This document shows positions 48,690 to 57,995 of a DNA stretch of 64,000 nucleotides, piece after piece. The DNA lies in the NCBI GenBank assembly GCA_035559535.1, contig DATMBG010000058.1, positions 269,495-333,494 on the forward strand. Direction: 5' to 3'. This stretch comes from Candidatus Limnocylindrales bacterium. Its GTDB lineage: Bacteria; Moduliflexota; Moduliflexia; Moduliflexales; JAUQPW01. The stretch's first letter is position 1. Every line of letters starts with the position of its first letter. The translations under genes and the position numbers were made by a program. The notes below the pieces were generated by a model, which was not told the DNA's origin, did no database searches, and worked only from the letters and a program-made list of their open reading frames with translations.

Positions 48690-50816
48690 TCAATCTTTGT
48701 GGGCTAAGAAGGTCTCCAGAATCATAAGCCCCAGCAGGGCGGATAACAGAAATGGCCAGACTTGATTTCGTGAGTTATCGACAAGGTTTTCACCTTTCAG
48801 AAAGGAGGATTTGGGAATAAGTTTAATTGGAACCGAATCGAGTCGTTTGGAGATCTCTTCCTGCGATATAGGACTCAGGTCTGACTCCGAGGGGTCTAGA
48901 TTTACAGAGAAGAGAAAAGAATCTTTTTTGTTCGATTGGCCCGGTAATATCACCCGATAAATTCCTGGGATATAGGTGGATTTATAGGCCAGGAGAGGTT
49001 GGGCTTCATCCATCTGGAGATCAACAGATTGGGCTCTTCCTTCCGCATCTTCAACCATGACCTGGGAGGGAGGATTTGCCAGGTCCAGCTTAACCTCCTT
49101 AACCTGTCCGACTCTTAAAGGTTCTTCTCTTCTTACCTCCTCCAGACCAGTACTCAGATAGTATATAGCCTGATGAAGAAGGGGTAAAAAGGCTGGCTTG
49201 CTGGGAAGGTTGGTCCAATCCCGATCTAGGGTCGAGGCAAAAAACAGAACACTCCCTTTTTCCAATTTGTGCTCGGCTATGAAAGGATCTCCTGAAGTAA
49301 AGGACGCAATCACCTGGGAGCTAGGTTGTAGGGTTGTCAAATCCCCTTTCACATACTTTCTAAATTCGGCAGATCCTAAACTGCCGCGCCTTTCCTCTTC
49401 AAAAACCTTAAAAATAGGATGATGTAAATTGGTTGTATTTACCTTAACCGGTGTCGATCCTGTATCTACCACGCTCTGTAACTTATAGGGAAGCAGATTA
49501 AACTTTAATAAAAACAGCCGGTTGTAAACGTCTGGTTTGACTTTTTCTCCTGAGGAAATGATCAGATGCCCCCCCTGGCGAATATAACGAAGGGTTTCTT
49601 GAAGCTTATTCTCAGAAAGTGTGCCGACATTACAAAACATGAGAACATCAATATCTTTTAGCTCATAGTTCTCAAATTCCGTCGTGGCTACGATAATCGG
49701 CGAAATAATAAACTGCTCAAAGGCTACCTTCGGGTTCAAAGCATATCTCAAGTAGAAGGTTTCATCCTTATAGAAAACACTGTTCGGATCTCCGTTGACG
49801 ACCAGGACTCTAATCTTTTCACGGACGTGGGTGGAGAAATAAAATTTATTGTCTACCATGAGGTTATCATCGCTGATTTCGACGAAGCCTTTGTACCACC
49901 CCGGCTTGGAGAATTGATAGCGAAACTCGCCTTCCACTTCTTCCATGGGTTTGATATCGAGGAACTTCTGGGCAACTTTTTTCCCTTCAATGTACAACCG
50001 GGCGGTCAAACTCTTAACCGGGTTAGAAGAAAAGTTCTTTACCTTAACTTTCAAGGAAACCGGTAGATCCACTCCGATAAAATTTTGATTGAGTTGTACA
50101 TCCTGAATGGCCACATTATCCCGTTCTTCATTTTCGGCCAGGTTAATTACATAGACTCGGACCTGAGGATTAAAAAACTTAATATTGGCCACATTTACAG
50201 ATTCCCATCCGTTTCGGGCTAAATCGGTGATGATATAAAGGTTCTTATCCAAAAAGTTTGAATCCTTCAGAAAGGTGTACGCTTTATCCAGGGCACCGGA
50301 AAAATCCGCAGCCAAATAGGAGGGTTCTGCTTTATCAATTTCTCCTAGAAGTTTCTGGTGGTCAAAGAGAAGAGGAATCGAGGTGGTTACTTTTTCGTTA
50401 TCACTAAAAACTAAGCCGAGGCTATCCTGTCCCCGGGATTTTTTAACGATCCGGCGTGCAATCTCTTTGGCCTGTTCAAATCGAGTGCTTTCAGGTTCTT
50501 GATATCGGGTGCTGTAGGAGTTATCTAACAAAATAACTGCGCTGTTAGGTCGCTGGGTATCCTGACCGATAGAAGCATTTAAAAGAGGACGGGAAAAGGT
50601 GAGTACCAGCAAGATTACCATAAGGGTGCGTAATATCAACAGCAAAATTTCCCGGAGTTTCAACCTCCGGGCAACCTCCCGGTTGGAAAGCAATACAAAT
50701 TCCACAGCTGGAAACCGCATGGGTTTCGCTTTTCGCCGGTGGATCATATGAATAATAATGGGTACAGAGGCTAAAGTCAGCCCGAATAAATAAAAAGGGT
50801 TTAGAAATGAGAACAT
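48690..50816 (-). CDS. BatA-like membrane protein with VWA domain
   Basis: A 708-residue protein. The N-terminus MFSFLNPFYLFGLTLASVPIIIHMIHRRKA is the aerotolerance-regulator (BatA) N-terminal motif with one TM helix; a second TM helix lies near 60-78. A VWA-like domain follows with the modified MIDAS DNSYST (from about residue 97), then a long periplasmic region and a C-terminal TM helix (VWPFLLSALLGLMILETF). It is the third gene of the MoxR-DUF58-BatA operon, a module for which roles in oxidative or envelope stress and chaperoning have been proposed. A perfect hairpin separates it from the DUF58 gene. Confidence 0.85.
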   Translation of the reverse strand: MFSFLNPFYLFGLTLASVPIIIHMIHRRKAKPMRFPAVEFVLLSNREVARRLKLREILLLILRTLMVILLVLTFSRPLLNASIGQDTQRPNSAVILLDNSYSTRYQEPESTRFEQAKEIARRIVKKSRGQDSLGLVFSDNEKVTTSIPLLFDHQKLLGEIDKAEPSYLAADFSGALDKAYTFLKDSNFLDKNLYIITDLARNGWESVNVANIKFFNPQVRVYVINLAENEERDNVAIQDVQLNQNFIGVDLPVSLKVKVKNFSSNPVKSLTARLYIEGKKVAQKFLDIKPMEEVEGEFRYQFSKPGWYKGFVEISDDNLMVDNKFYFSTHVREKIRVLVVNGDPNSVFYKDETFYLRYALNPKVAFEQFIISPIIVATTEFENYELKDIDVLMFCNVGTLSENKLQETLRYIRQGGHLIISSGEKVKPDVYNRLFLLKFNLLPYKLQSVVDTGSTPVKVNTTNLHHPIFKVFEEERRGSLGSAEFRKYVKGDLTTLQPSSQVIASFTSGDPFIAEHKLEKGSVLFFASTLDRDWTNLPSKPAFLPLLHQAIYYLSTGLEEVRREEPLRVGQVKEVKLDLANPPSQVMVEDAEGRAQSVDLQMDEAQPLLAYKSTYIPGIYRVILPGQSNKKDSFLFSVNLDPSESDLSPISQEEISKRLDSVPIKLIPKSSFLKGENLVDNSRNQVWPFLLSALLGLMILETFLAHKD

Positions 50817-50821
50817 AACAA

Positions 50822-50883
50822 AGTACCGGTGACTTTGTGCTAAGTGGCCAGTACTCAGTACTTAGCACAAAGTCACCGGTACT
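50822..50883. repeat. Perfect 24-bp inverted repeat between DUF58 and BatA-like genes
   Basis: AGTACCGGTGACTTTGTGCTAAGT (50822-50845, written here by position and ends only: AGTACCGG...CTAAGT) pairs exactly with ACTTAGCA...CCGGTACT (50860-50883), loop 14 nt (GGCCAGTACTCAGT). It fills the whole gap and overlaps the DUF58 stop codon. The arms are built of GTACT/CAGTACTTAGCAC words. Confidence 0.85.
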
Positions 50884-51802
50884 ATTTATTTCTGCGTAGC
50901 AGATAGGTTGCAAGGGTTACATCCAGAGGTGTAGAAGTATTAAACAGGGCATAGTCAATTCGATTCTTTCGGCAGTTATCCCTAAGCTCATCGATAAAGG
51001 CGCGGATACGGGATAAATACTCATTTCGAATCACCTTACTGTCTGCCATGACTTTCAGATCTGACTCCATATCTTCAAACAAGATGAAATCGCTGAAAGG
51101 AAATTCCAGTTCTGCCGTATCCAGGATATGCAATACAACCACCTCGTGCTTTCTGTACCTGAAGTGCTTTAAGCTATCCAGAACCTGTTTGGGATCATCA
51201 AACAAATCCGAGATGACAATGATAAGCCCGCGTCGTTTAATATTCTTTGCTAAATCCGTTAAGGCCTTACTGATATTTGTCTTCTTTGAGGGCTTTAGAT
51301 TCTCCAGTTTGTCATGGATTACCTTGATGTGGGAAAGGGTCGAGCGAGGGGGAACAAAATCGGCAATATCTTCATTAAAGGTCATAAACCCCACAGCATC
51401 TCCCTGTTTAACCATTAAATAAGCCAGAGAAGCTGCCACATAGCTCCCGTACTCTAACTTTGTCATTTTACCGTCTGAGCTATACCCCATGGAATTACTG
51501 CTATCCAATAGCAGATAACATCTTAAATTGGATTCTTCTTCAAACTGTTTAACATAATATTTATCCGACTTACCATAGAGTTTCCAATCGATATGCCGAA
51601 TCTCGTCTCCTTCTACATATTCTCGATGTTCAGAGAACTCCACACTAAATCCATGGTAAGGACTTTTATGAAGTCCTGCGATAGTCCCCTCTACAATATA
51701 CCTGGCTTTGAGGGAAATACTGGATAACTTGGCAATGACCGTGGGATCCAGGAAAGTTCGATGGGATGATACAACCACTTCTTTGTTTAATCCAGAGTCC
51801 AA
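50882..51802 (-). CDS. DUF58 domain protein (MoxR operon)
   Basis: A 306-residue protein with the DUF58 core: GLHKSPYHGFSVEFSEHREYVEGDEIRHIDWKLYG is the signature block, followed by a VWA-like fold with DSSNSMGYSSDG as metal site. DUF58 proteins are partners of MoxR ATPases and are thought to be clients or adaptors on the membrane side. Gene order MoxR-DUF58-BatA is conserved across phyla. The ORF starts at 51802 with TTG; the preceding gap holds a second inverted repeat. Confidence 0.9.
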   Translation of the reverse strand: MDSGLNKEVVVSSHRTFLDPTVIAKLSSISLKARYIVEGTIAGLHKSPYHGFSVEFSEHREYVEGDEIRHIDWKLYGKSDKYYVKQFEEESNLRCYLLLDSSNSMGYSSDGKMTKLEYGSYVAASLAYLMVKQGDAVGFMTFNEDIADFVPPRSTLSHIKVIHDKLENLKPSKKTNISKALTDLAKNIKRRGLIIVISDLFDDPKQVLDSLKHFRYRKHEVVVLHILDTAELEFPFSDFILFEDMESDLKVMADSKVIRNEYLSRIRAFIDELRDNCRKNRIDYALFNTSTPLDVTLATYLLRRNK

Positions 51803-51842
51803 AGTTTAAAGCCTTCCCATGGAAAACTCTGAACTTTGGACT
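51796..51842. repeat. Inverted repeat between moxR and the DUF58 gene
   Basis: AGTCCAAAGTT (51796-51806) and AACTTTGGACT (51832-51842) are an exact 11-bp inverted repeat around CCTTCCCATGG-containing loop sequence. Its left arm overlaps the DUF58 start codon region, so folding would affect translation. Confidence 0.6.
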
Positions 51843-51859
51843 TCCTGGTACTTAGGCTT

Positions 51860-52921
51860 TTAAGAAATAGTCTCCGGTGTTTCCTCTATGAGTTTTTGGA
51901 TAATATCCAGGGAAGAGACCCCTTCCGCTTCTGCTTTAAAATTGGTTACGATCCGATGGCGTAAGACTGAAGGGGCAATAGCCCGGATATCTTCGGTAGA
52001 TACGGCGTAACGCCCTCGTAGAATGGCCCGGGCTTTTCCACCCAGGATGAGATATTGGGAAGCGCGTGGACCGGCACCCCAGTCTACCCAGTTTTTGATA
52101 AAATCGAAAGCCGTGGGTTCGGTAGGCCGTGAGTTTCTGACCAGCCGAACGGCATAGGAAATTACATAATCCGAGCAAGGTACTCGACGAACCATCCGTT
52201 GAAGAGCCAAGATTTCCGCGGCATTGAGGACCACCTCTACCTGGGGATCCAGATCTGACGTGGTCCGCTTTACAATTTGCATTTCCTCTTCCATCTGGGG
52301 GTAGTTGACGTAGATATTCAACATAAACCGATCCAGCTCAGCCTCGGGAAGCGGATAAGTTCCTTCCTGTTCAATAGGGTTCTGGGTTGCCAGAACGAAA
52401 AAGGGAAGGCTAAGTGGATAGGTTGTGCCACCTGCCGAGACTTTGTATTCTTGCATGGCCTGAAGCAAAGCCGCCTGGGTTTTAGGTGGCGTCCGATTGA
52501 TCTCATCGGCCAGAAGAATATTACAAAAAATCGGGCCTTTGATAAACTTGAAAGTTCGCTGTTTGGTGACCGGATCTTCCTCCAGAATGTCCGTTCCGGT
52601 AATATCAGAAGGCATCAAATCTGGAGTAAATTGAACCCGTTTAAACTCTAAATCCAAGACCCTGGCCAGGGTATTAACCAGTAAAGTCTTGGCCAGCCCG
52701 GGAACCCCCACAAAAAGACAGTGCCCTTGAGAAAAAAGGGCTATCAACAACTCGTCTAAAACTTTCTCCTGCCCAACAATCACCTTACTGACCTCGGTCA
52801 GGATTTTCTCCCGACTTCGGGCGATATGCTCTACAATTTCCAGATCACTTTTATCGACAAAGGCTTCTGCCAAAGCTAACTCCCCTCGTTGGTAAAAGGC
52901 TATCCCACAAGTCGTAGGCAT
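51860..52921 (-). CDS. MoxR-family AAA ATPase
   Basis: A 353-residue AAA+ protein. Walker A VPGLAKT, Walker B ILLADEINRTPPKTQAALLQAM, sensor 1 VLATQNPIEQEGTYPLPEAELDRFM and sensor 2 region RYAVSTEDIRAIA define the MoxR/RavA clade. It probably acts as a metal-insertion or assembly chaperone together with the DUF58 and BatA-like proteins. The N-terminus is about 25 residues longer than usual, so the true start may be internal, but there is no other suitable ATG before VGQEKV. A promoter lies 66-94 bp upstream. Confidence 0.92.
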   Translation of the reverse strand: MPTTCGIAFYQRGELALAEAFVDKSDLEIVEHIARSREKILTEVSKVIVGQEKVLDELLIALFSQGHCLFVGVPGLAKTLLVNTLARVLDLEFKRVQFTPDLMPSDITGTDILEEDPVTKQRTFKFIKGPIFCNILLADEINRTPPKTQAALLQAMQEYKVSAGGTTYPLSLPFFVLATQNPIEQEGTYPLPEAELDRFMLNIYVNYPQMEEEMQIVKRTTSDLDPQVEVVLNAAEILALQRMVRRVPCSDYVISYAVRLVRNSRPTEPTAFDFIKNWVDWGAGPRASQYLILGGKARAILRGRYAVSTEDIRAIAPSVLRHRIVTNFKAEAEGVSSLDIIQKLIEETPETIS

Positions 52922-52986
52922 ATCCTACCACTCGTGAAACGTAACCTCCTTAAGCTTGAGAAAAATAAAAATCTTTATCTTTTCTT

Positions 52987-53015
52987 ATGTTCCTTAAAAA
53001 GGGTTGCTTTGTCAA
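52987..53015 (-). promoter_or_regulatory. Promoter of the MoxR operon
   Basis: Minus strand TTGACA (53010-53015), 17-nt spacer, GAACAT (52987-52992). The rest of the gap to 53228 has one more TTGACA on the plus strand (53079-53084) with a poor -10, possibly for rsmB. Confidence 0.45.
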
Positions 53016-53228
53016 GGGAATTATGGGAAGGTCTGTTGTGAAAGGTGAGAGGATGAGTGAATCCGGCCAAAGTCTTCCTTGACATAAAGCTGGATCCAGA
53101 CGAAATTTAGGAAAAGAACTCCTGAATCCTAGGTTTACCTGGGGGACAGTCGCGTAGATTTAAAACTTCACCAAAAGCGAGGATTGGAAATGGAAGATTC
53201 TCCACTTCCAATTTTCGGTTTCTAAGCC

Positions 53229-54584
53229 ATTGTTTTTAAACCTTCCACAGCTCGAGAATTAGCCCTGGCCATTTTATACCAGGTTGAGGTAAAAAAAGCC
53301 TATGCAGATCTTGCCCTGGATGCAGAATTGAAGCGGAGTTCCCTGAGTCCAGAGGATAAGGCCTTAGTTACGGAACTCGTGTATGGTGTATTAAGGTGGC
53401 AGAAAACCCTGGATTGGCAATTGGAGCAGGTATGTACAAAGCCCTTAAAAAAAACAACACCCTGGATTCGAAATATTTTAAGGCTTGGAGCTTATCAGCT
53501 TTTATTTCTGACCAGGGTCCCCGGCTTTGCTGCCCTTAACGAATCGGTGAAACTGGCGAAAAAGGTGGGATACCCGGGATCCCACAACCTTGTCAATGCA
53601 ATTCTTCGGGCCTTAGACAGAAACCGGAAGCGGCTGACCTTCCCGGAGTTGGAAAAAGACCCGGTGAAACACATCGCGGTAAAATACTCCCATCCAGAAT
53701 GGCTGGTGAAGCGATGGGTTAATCGGTATGGTAGGGATAGAACCATTCGGTGGTGCCAGGCCAACAACCAGCCTCCAGACCTGGCTATTCGTATGAATCC
53801 TTTGAAAACGGACCCGGTGACCTTGCGGGAAGAGCTGGAGAAAGAAGTCAAGACAGTCATTCCGCTTCCCTTTGATCTACCTGGATTTATCTTAAAGGAC
53901 CATCCACCCATTGCAACCCTCTCGGCCTATGTCCAGGGGTGGTTTACCGTACAGGATCCGGGTTCCATGCTGATTACTCGAATCCTCGATCCCCAACCCC
54001 ATGAAACAATTCTGGATGCCTGTGCCGGCTTGGGCACCAAAACGACCCAGATGGCAGAACAGATGAAAAATACCGGAACGATCCTGGCGGTAGATCTCAA
54101 TGCCAGTAAAATCAAATTACTTGAGGAAAACTGCCGGAGACTCGGGATTACTTCGGTCACTTCCCGAATCGGAGATATCACCCAACTCAAAGATTTAAGT
54201 AAACGGTCCTTCCATCGTATTTTGGTGGATGCTCCCTGCTCAGGATGCGGAGTCTTTCGACGCCATCCCGAATCCAAGTGGCGGGTGACAGAAGAACAAA
54301 TCCGGCGCTTACAGGGTCTTCAACTGACCTTACTAAATGCCGTAGCTCCCCTTTTAGCGCCACAAGGAATCCTGGCTTACAGTACCTGTACCACAGAACC
54401 TGAAGAAAATGAAGAGGTTGTTGAAAAATTTCTCCAGACCCATTCAGAGTTCCAAACAGAGCCGGTAGAAGAATATCTTCCCGGGACCTTAGGTCCTCTG
54501 GTTACAGAAGAAGCTTATCTCAAAACCTATTTGTACCCGGAGATATTCAACGGATTTTTTTGTGCCCGACTTTGTAAAAGATAG
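53229..54584 (+). CDS. rsmB: 16S rRNA (cytosine-967-C5) methyltransferase, probable ATT start
   Basis: A full RsmB with NusB-like N-domain and SAM-dependent C-domain. Catalytic motifs: DAPCSGCGVFRRHPESKW (Cys near 330) and YSTCTTEPEENEEVV; SAM loop LDACAGLGTKTTQMAE. It methylates 16S rRNA C967. The conserved N-terminus (TARELALAILYQVEV, AYADLALDAEL) lies upstream of every ATG/GTG/TTG in frame except the TTG at 53328, which would remove about 33 residues. The frame is open back to a TAA at 53223, and the first near-start codon is ATT at 53229 (M-V-F-K-P-S-T-A-R-E). Either ATT initiates, or a start has been lost by mutation or sequence error. Confidence 0.88.
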   Translation: MVFKPSTARELALAILYQVEVKKAYADLALDAELKRSSLSPEDKALVTELVYGVLRWQKTLDWQLEQVCTKPLKKTTPWIRNILRLGAYQLLFLTRVPGFAALNESVKLAKKVGYPGSHNLVNAILRALDRNRKRLTFPELEKDPVKHIAVKYSHPEWLVKRWVNRYGRDRTIRWCQANNQPPDLAIRMNPLKTDPVTLREELEKEVKTVIPLPFDLPGFILKDHPPIATLSAYVQGWFTVQDPGSMLITRILDPQPHETILDACAGLGTKTTQMAEQMKNTGTILAVDLNASKIKLLEENCRRLGITSVTSRIGDITQLKDLSKRSFHRILVDAPCSGCGVFRRHPESKWRVTEEQIRRLQGLQLTLLNAVAPLLAPQGILAYSTCTTEPEENEEVVEKFLQTHSEFQTEPVEEYLPGTLGPLVTEEAYLKTYLYPEIFNGFFCARLCKR

Positions 54585-54599
54585 TGTGGAGGTGTGGGA

Positions 54600-55532
54600 G
54601 TGCTGTCCGTGGAAATTTTCCTGGCCTACCTGCTGGACCTTATCCTGGGTGACCCTCGCTGGCTCCCACATCCAGTTCGAGGCATAGGTTATGCCATTAC
54701 CCAAACTGAGCGATTTCTGCGACGCCTTAAAATAGCGGAGCGGCTGGCTGGAGTTATCCTGACCGTCTTTATCGTAGGCGGTATTTTCCTTATTTCAACA
54801 GGATTAGTAAATCTGGCCCATTTTCTTCATCCAACCCTGGGTACTGGTCTTTCCATCGTCTTGATTTTTACCACCCTATCCGTTAAAAGCCTATATCAAG
54901 AAAGTATGAAGGTTTATTGGGCCCTTCAAAAAGGTGATCTCTTAAAAGCCAGAAAAGATCTGGCTATGATTGTAGGTCGGGATACCGAAAACTTAGATTT
55001 TGTTGAAATTGTTCGGGCGGGAGTTGAAACCGTTGCCGAAAATACCGTCGATGGCGTTATCTCTCCTCTGTTTTTTGCCTTTCTGGGAGGAGCTCCCCTC
55101 GCTCTGACCTATAAGGCAATTAATACCCTGGACTCGATGGTAGGGTATCGAAATGAAAAATACCTCCGGTTCGGATGGGCTTCGGCCCGGCTGGATGATA
55201 TAGCTAATTTCATACCGGCTCGAATTGCGGGAATACTGATGCCTTTGGCCGCTTTTCTTTGCGGGGAAAGGGGATTTGAAGCTTTAAAAATCGTTTTGCG
55301 GGATGGACAAAAACATCCAAGCCCGAACAGTGGAATTTCAGAGGCAGCCGTTGCCGGAGCCTTAGGGGTTCAACTTGGTGGATTAAACTTTTATCAAGGA
55401 AAACCCTCTCTTAAACCGACCTTGGGAGATTCAACCCGATCTTTAACCCTTGAAGATATCTATCGTGCCAATCGAATCATGCTGGTAACTTCTGGGTTGA
55501 CTTTAACCCTTGGACTTTTGTGTCGGTGGTAA
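54600..55532 (+). CDS. cbiB: Adenosylcobinamide-phosphate synthase CbiB/CobD
   Basis: A 310-residue membrane protein of the CbiB family, which attaches aminopropanol phosphate to adenosylcobyric acid in B12 synthesis. Diagnostic LLDLILGDPRWLPHPVRGIG at the N-terminus, the central VGRDTENLDFVEIVRAGVETVAENTVDGVISPLFFAFLGG block and the C-terminal SPNSGISEAAVAGALGVQLGG. GGAGG (54588-54592) favours GTG 54600 over GTG 54594. No other cob/cbi gene is in the window, so this may be a salvage step. It follows rsmB closely and is convergent, with no intervening base, with the GT-C protein gene. Confidence 0.92.
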   Translation: MLSVEIFLAYLLDLILGDPRWLPHPVRGIGYAITQTERFLRRLKIAERLAGVILTVFIVGGIFLISTGLVNLAHFLHPTLGTGLSIVLIFTTLSVKSLYQESMKVYWALQKGDLLKARKDLAMIVGRDTENLDFVEIVRAGVETVAENTVDGVISPLFFAFLGGAPLALTYKAINTLDSMVGYRNEKYLRFGWASARLDDIANFIPARIAGILMPLAAFLCGERGFEALKIVLRDGQKHPSPNSGISEAAVAGALGVQLGGLNFYQGKPSLKPTLGDSTRSLTLEDIYRANRIMLVTSGLTLTLGLLCRW

Positions 55533-57779
55533 TTAATTCACAACGACCTGTTTCTGATCCAGCAGCTTTTTCCCCTTTTCATCATAAATTTCCAGTAAGA
55601 AGGTTCCCGGTATGGAAGGAGTTCTCACGGTAAAGGAAAGCCCGGGATCTGCAGAACTCAGGAGGAATTTCTGGGGTAAATGGACCTCCTGGGAATATTC
55701 AGCCAGGGAAGGAGTATACCGAATCCACCTGATTTTAGCACGGGAATTAAACTCCGGATACGGGGAAAGACGAAGATCTCCAGCCGGAATAGATACATCC
55801 AACCGGGCCTGTACCTCACTTAGATGCGGAACCTGGTCGGGAAAAATAAGTTTAACCGGATCGGCCGTTGTCTCAAGATTGAAAGGCTCGTTCCTGGGGT
55901 TAATGACTTCGAAAACATACGTGTCCGAAGAAGGAAATTGCTTAACAGGTTGAAGGAAACCGGAGAAAGCCTTAAGTTGAAGGGGCACATCAGAGAGATG
56001 TTTCTCGGTAATGAACCGCCGGTTGTGAAGGATTACGTAGCGTACCCCCAAAGCTCGAATCTTTTCAAGGGAGTTTTCTGAAGGAAACGTTTCCATCTGC
56101 TGAAAAAACCAGGTGGTGAAGGGAGGTATAAAGCTTGAATAACCTCCAACACTTTTCTTTCCATGGGTTGTGATGGCATAGTAGGCAGTGAGAATATCAA
56201 CAGGGGTCCGAGGTAACTCTAAAATAGTAAAATCTCCGGGTTGATTCTTAAGCCAGGTATAAACCTCGGGAGTTTGGTTTAAAGTATTGGCCGGAACAAT
56301 CCACATGGCATCGGTACAATGCTCCAGGAATAAAAAGGATGCCAGAAATATACCCACAATTCCGCGAATATATTTTGAAGAAATTAAGTTCAACACTTTG
56401 ACCAGCCCAAATCCGGCTAATACGCCGAGGAAGAAAGTGACCATGATATTGAATCGACTTACTACCCGGACCCCTTTAAACCCGGGTATTAGACCAGTGA
56501 GAAGAAGGTAAGGTCCATAAGGAATCTCCTTTTCGTGAAAACTCAGGGTGGGGCCAAAGCTGAACAAAAAAGCCAGGATCAAACAGATCAGAAAGAGACG
56601 GGGAAGGAAGGGAAAATGAGAGAGAAGGGGAGGAAGAGAAGGAACTTCCCCCCCTGGATCCTTCTCGAGTTCTATACCCTTTTTTGTCCCTCTGTTGGTT
56701 TCATAAAGAGTATACAACCCCCAACCGATTCCGAAAATTAATAAAGGGAAGATCATAACTTCATGACCAAGGGCAAAGAGTAAGAAAAGCCCGATCAGAA
56801 TAAGGATACCCAGACTTTGAAGGAGGAGTTTTCTCCGGGAAATAGACCCCTTAGAAGATCCAAGAAACCCCAGGAATAGCGCGGTTATTCCGGGAAAAAG
56901 CCAGAAAGGAGACGTCGTTCCAACTCCGGGTGGATAAAGTACCTTTCCGTATAAGGGGTTGTGAGGTAGAACCCGGGCATAATCCCGAATATTGGCGGAA
57001 AAATAATGCGTCTCCCCTAAACTTCTCTGGAATCCCATCTGATTTTTGACCACGAGATAAGGATAGAAGAAAAAGCCGAATAAGGGTAGAACGATGATGA
57101 GAAACAAAGCGATTTGGATCCAAAACCCCGGAGTTTGAAATAATTTTTGTCTGATTCCAAAGATCAGCAGGAAAATCCCCACAAAAACTGTAAGAAATAA
57201 ACCGTAGTATGCACTGGATAAAACCTGAAGCAGATAAAAAAAAGTAAAAAGGAGCCAGTTTTTATAAGTTCGGTCTTCAAAAAATTTAAGAAGATACAGG
57301 AAAGTAAAAGGAATCCACTGGGCCGTCATGTAAGGTAATTGGGCAAAGTTGCTCAGCATGTAGGTAGAATAGGCCAGTTCGATCCCGCCTAAAATTCCCG
57401 CAAGTCGGCTTCCGGTTAAGTATCGGATTAAAAGGAAATTTCCAAAAGCACAGAGGGTCAGAGAGAGAAGGATCAGGATATTATAAGCCAGTATTAAATT
57501 TCCTGTGGTATATATCACCGGGGTAACCAGGAGAGAGGGAATGAAAAAATGTTCGGAATATGCCAGGGTCAGACGATGGGGGTAAAAATAAGGAGGGTTC
57601 CAGTAATCTTTAAATCCATGGGAAAGACTCTGATAGTTCCACCCTATTACAGAAAGAATATGGACCGGATCTCCCAAATCCACCCCGGGGAGATGGGTCT
57701 TAAGACGGAATATCAAAGGAAAGGTCGCCCGGAAGGTTAAGAGTAAAAACAAGAACAGAACCAGTAAATTGATAAACAT
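55533..57779 (-). CDS. Polytopic membrane protein, GT-C-like glycosyltransferase or YfhO-like
   Basis: A 748-residue protein from ATG 57779 (MFINLLVLFLFLLLTFRATFP). The N-terminal 470 residues hold about eleven to thirteen TM helices with a GDP-containing loop after TM1 (GVDLGDPVHILSVIGW), a pattern of lipid-linked-sugar glycosyltransferases of the GT-C fold; the C-terminal 250 residues are soluble, ending in beta-rich sequence. The first 31 codons before 57779 translate the intergenic repeat (LTPGPSPTRGGG) and are not part of the gene. Donor and acceptor are unknown. A promoter candidate lies 170 bp upstream. Confidence 0.75.
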   Translation of the reverse strand: MFINLLVLFLFLLLTFRATFPLIFRLKTHLPGVDLGDPVHILSVIGWNYQSLSHGFKDYWNPPYFYPHRLTLAYSEHFFIPSLLVTPVIYTTGNLILAYNILILLSLTLCAFGNFLLIRYLTGSRLAGILGGIELAYSTYMLSNFAQLPYMTAQWIPFTFLYLLKFFEDRTYKNWLLFTFFYLLQVLSSAYYGLFLTVFVGIFLLIFGIRQKLFQTPGFWIQIALFLIIVLPLFGFFFYPYLVVKNQMGFQRSLGETHYFSANIRDYARVLPHNPLYGKVLYPPGVGTTSPFWLFPGITALFLGFLGSSKGSISRRKLLLQSLGILILIGLFLLFALGHEVMIFPLLIFGIGWGLYTLYETNRGTKKGIELEKDPGGEVPSLPPLLSHFPFLPRLFLICLILAFLFSFGPTLSFHEKEIPYGPYLLLTGLIPGFKGVRVVSRFNIMVTFFLGVLAGFGLVKVLNLISSKYIRGIVGIFLASFLFLEHCTDAMWIVPANTLNQTPEVYTWLKNQPGDFTILELPRTPVDILTAYYAITTHGKKSVGGYSSFIPPFTTWFFQQMETFPSENSLEKIRALGVRYVILHNRRFITEKHLSDVPLQLKAFSGFLQPVKQFPSSDTYVFEVINPRNEPFNLETTADPVKLIFPDQVPHLSEVQARLDVSIPAGDLRLSPYPEFNSRAKIRWIRYTPSLAEYSQEVHLPQKFLLSSADPGLSFTVRTPSIPGTFLLEIYDEKGKKLLDQKQVVVN

Positions 57780-57906
57780 GGAAGCCTGGGAAAAGGGGAG
57801 CCGGCAAATCTCCGGATCAACTTCCCAACTCCCCCCTCCCCTTGTGGGAGAGGGGCCGGGGGTGAGGGCCACCTAAAAGTCAAGCAAAACTAAGTAAACC
57901 GTGTAT
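57780..57906. repeat. CCCCTCTCCC repeat and a TACACGG element end in the leader
   Basis: CCCCTTGTGGGAGAGGGG-type hairpin (57838-57856) followed by GTGAGGGCCACC and the reverse complement of TACACGGTTTACTTAGTTTTG (ending about 57906), the same right end as the elements at 20.8 and 47.6 kb. Confidence 0.5.
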
Positions 57907-57949
57907 GAATGAGATAATAAAAATTCCCCTGACAAAGTATATTAAAAAT

Positions 57950-57979
57950 AGCATACTTAAAATTAAAATACGTTGTCAA
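57950..57979 (-). promoter_or_regulatory. Candidate promoter for the GT-C-like gene
   Basis: Minus strand TTGACA (57974-57979), 18-nt spacer, TATGCT (57950-57955). On the plus strand CTGACA (57929-57934) with CATACT (57952-57957) forms a weaker opposing candidate. Confidence 0.4.
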
Positions 57980-57995
57980 GTTCTGTTTTTGGGGG

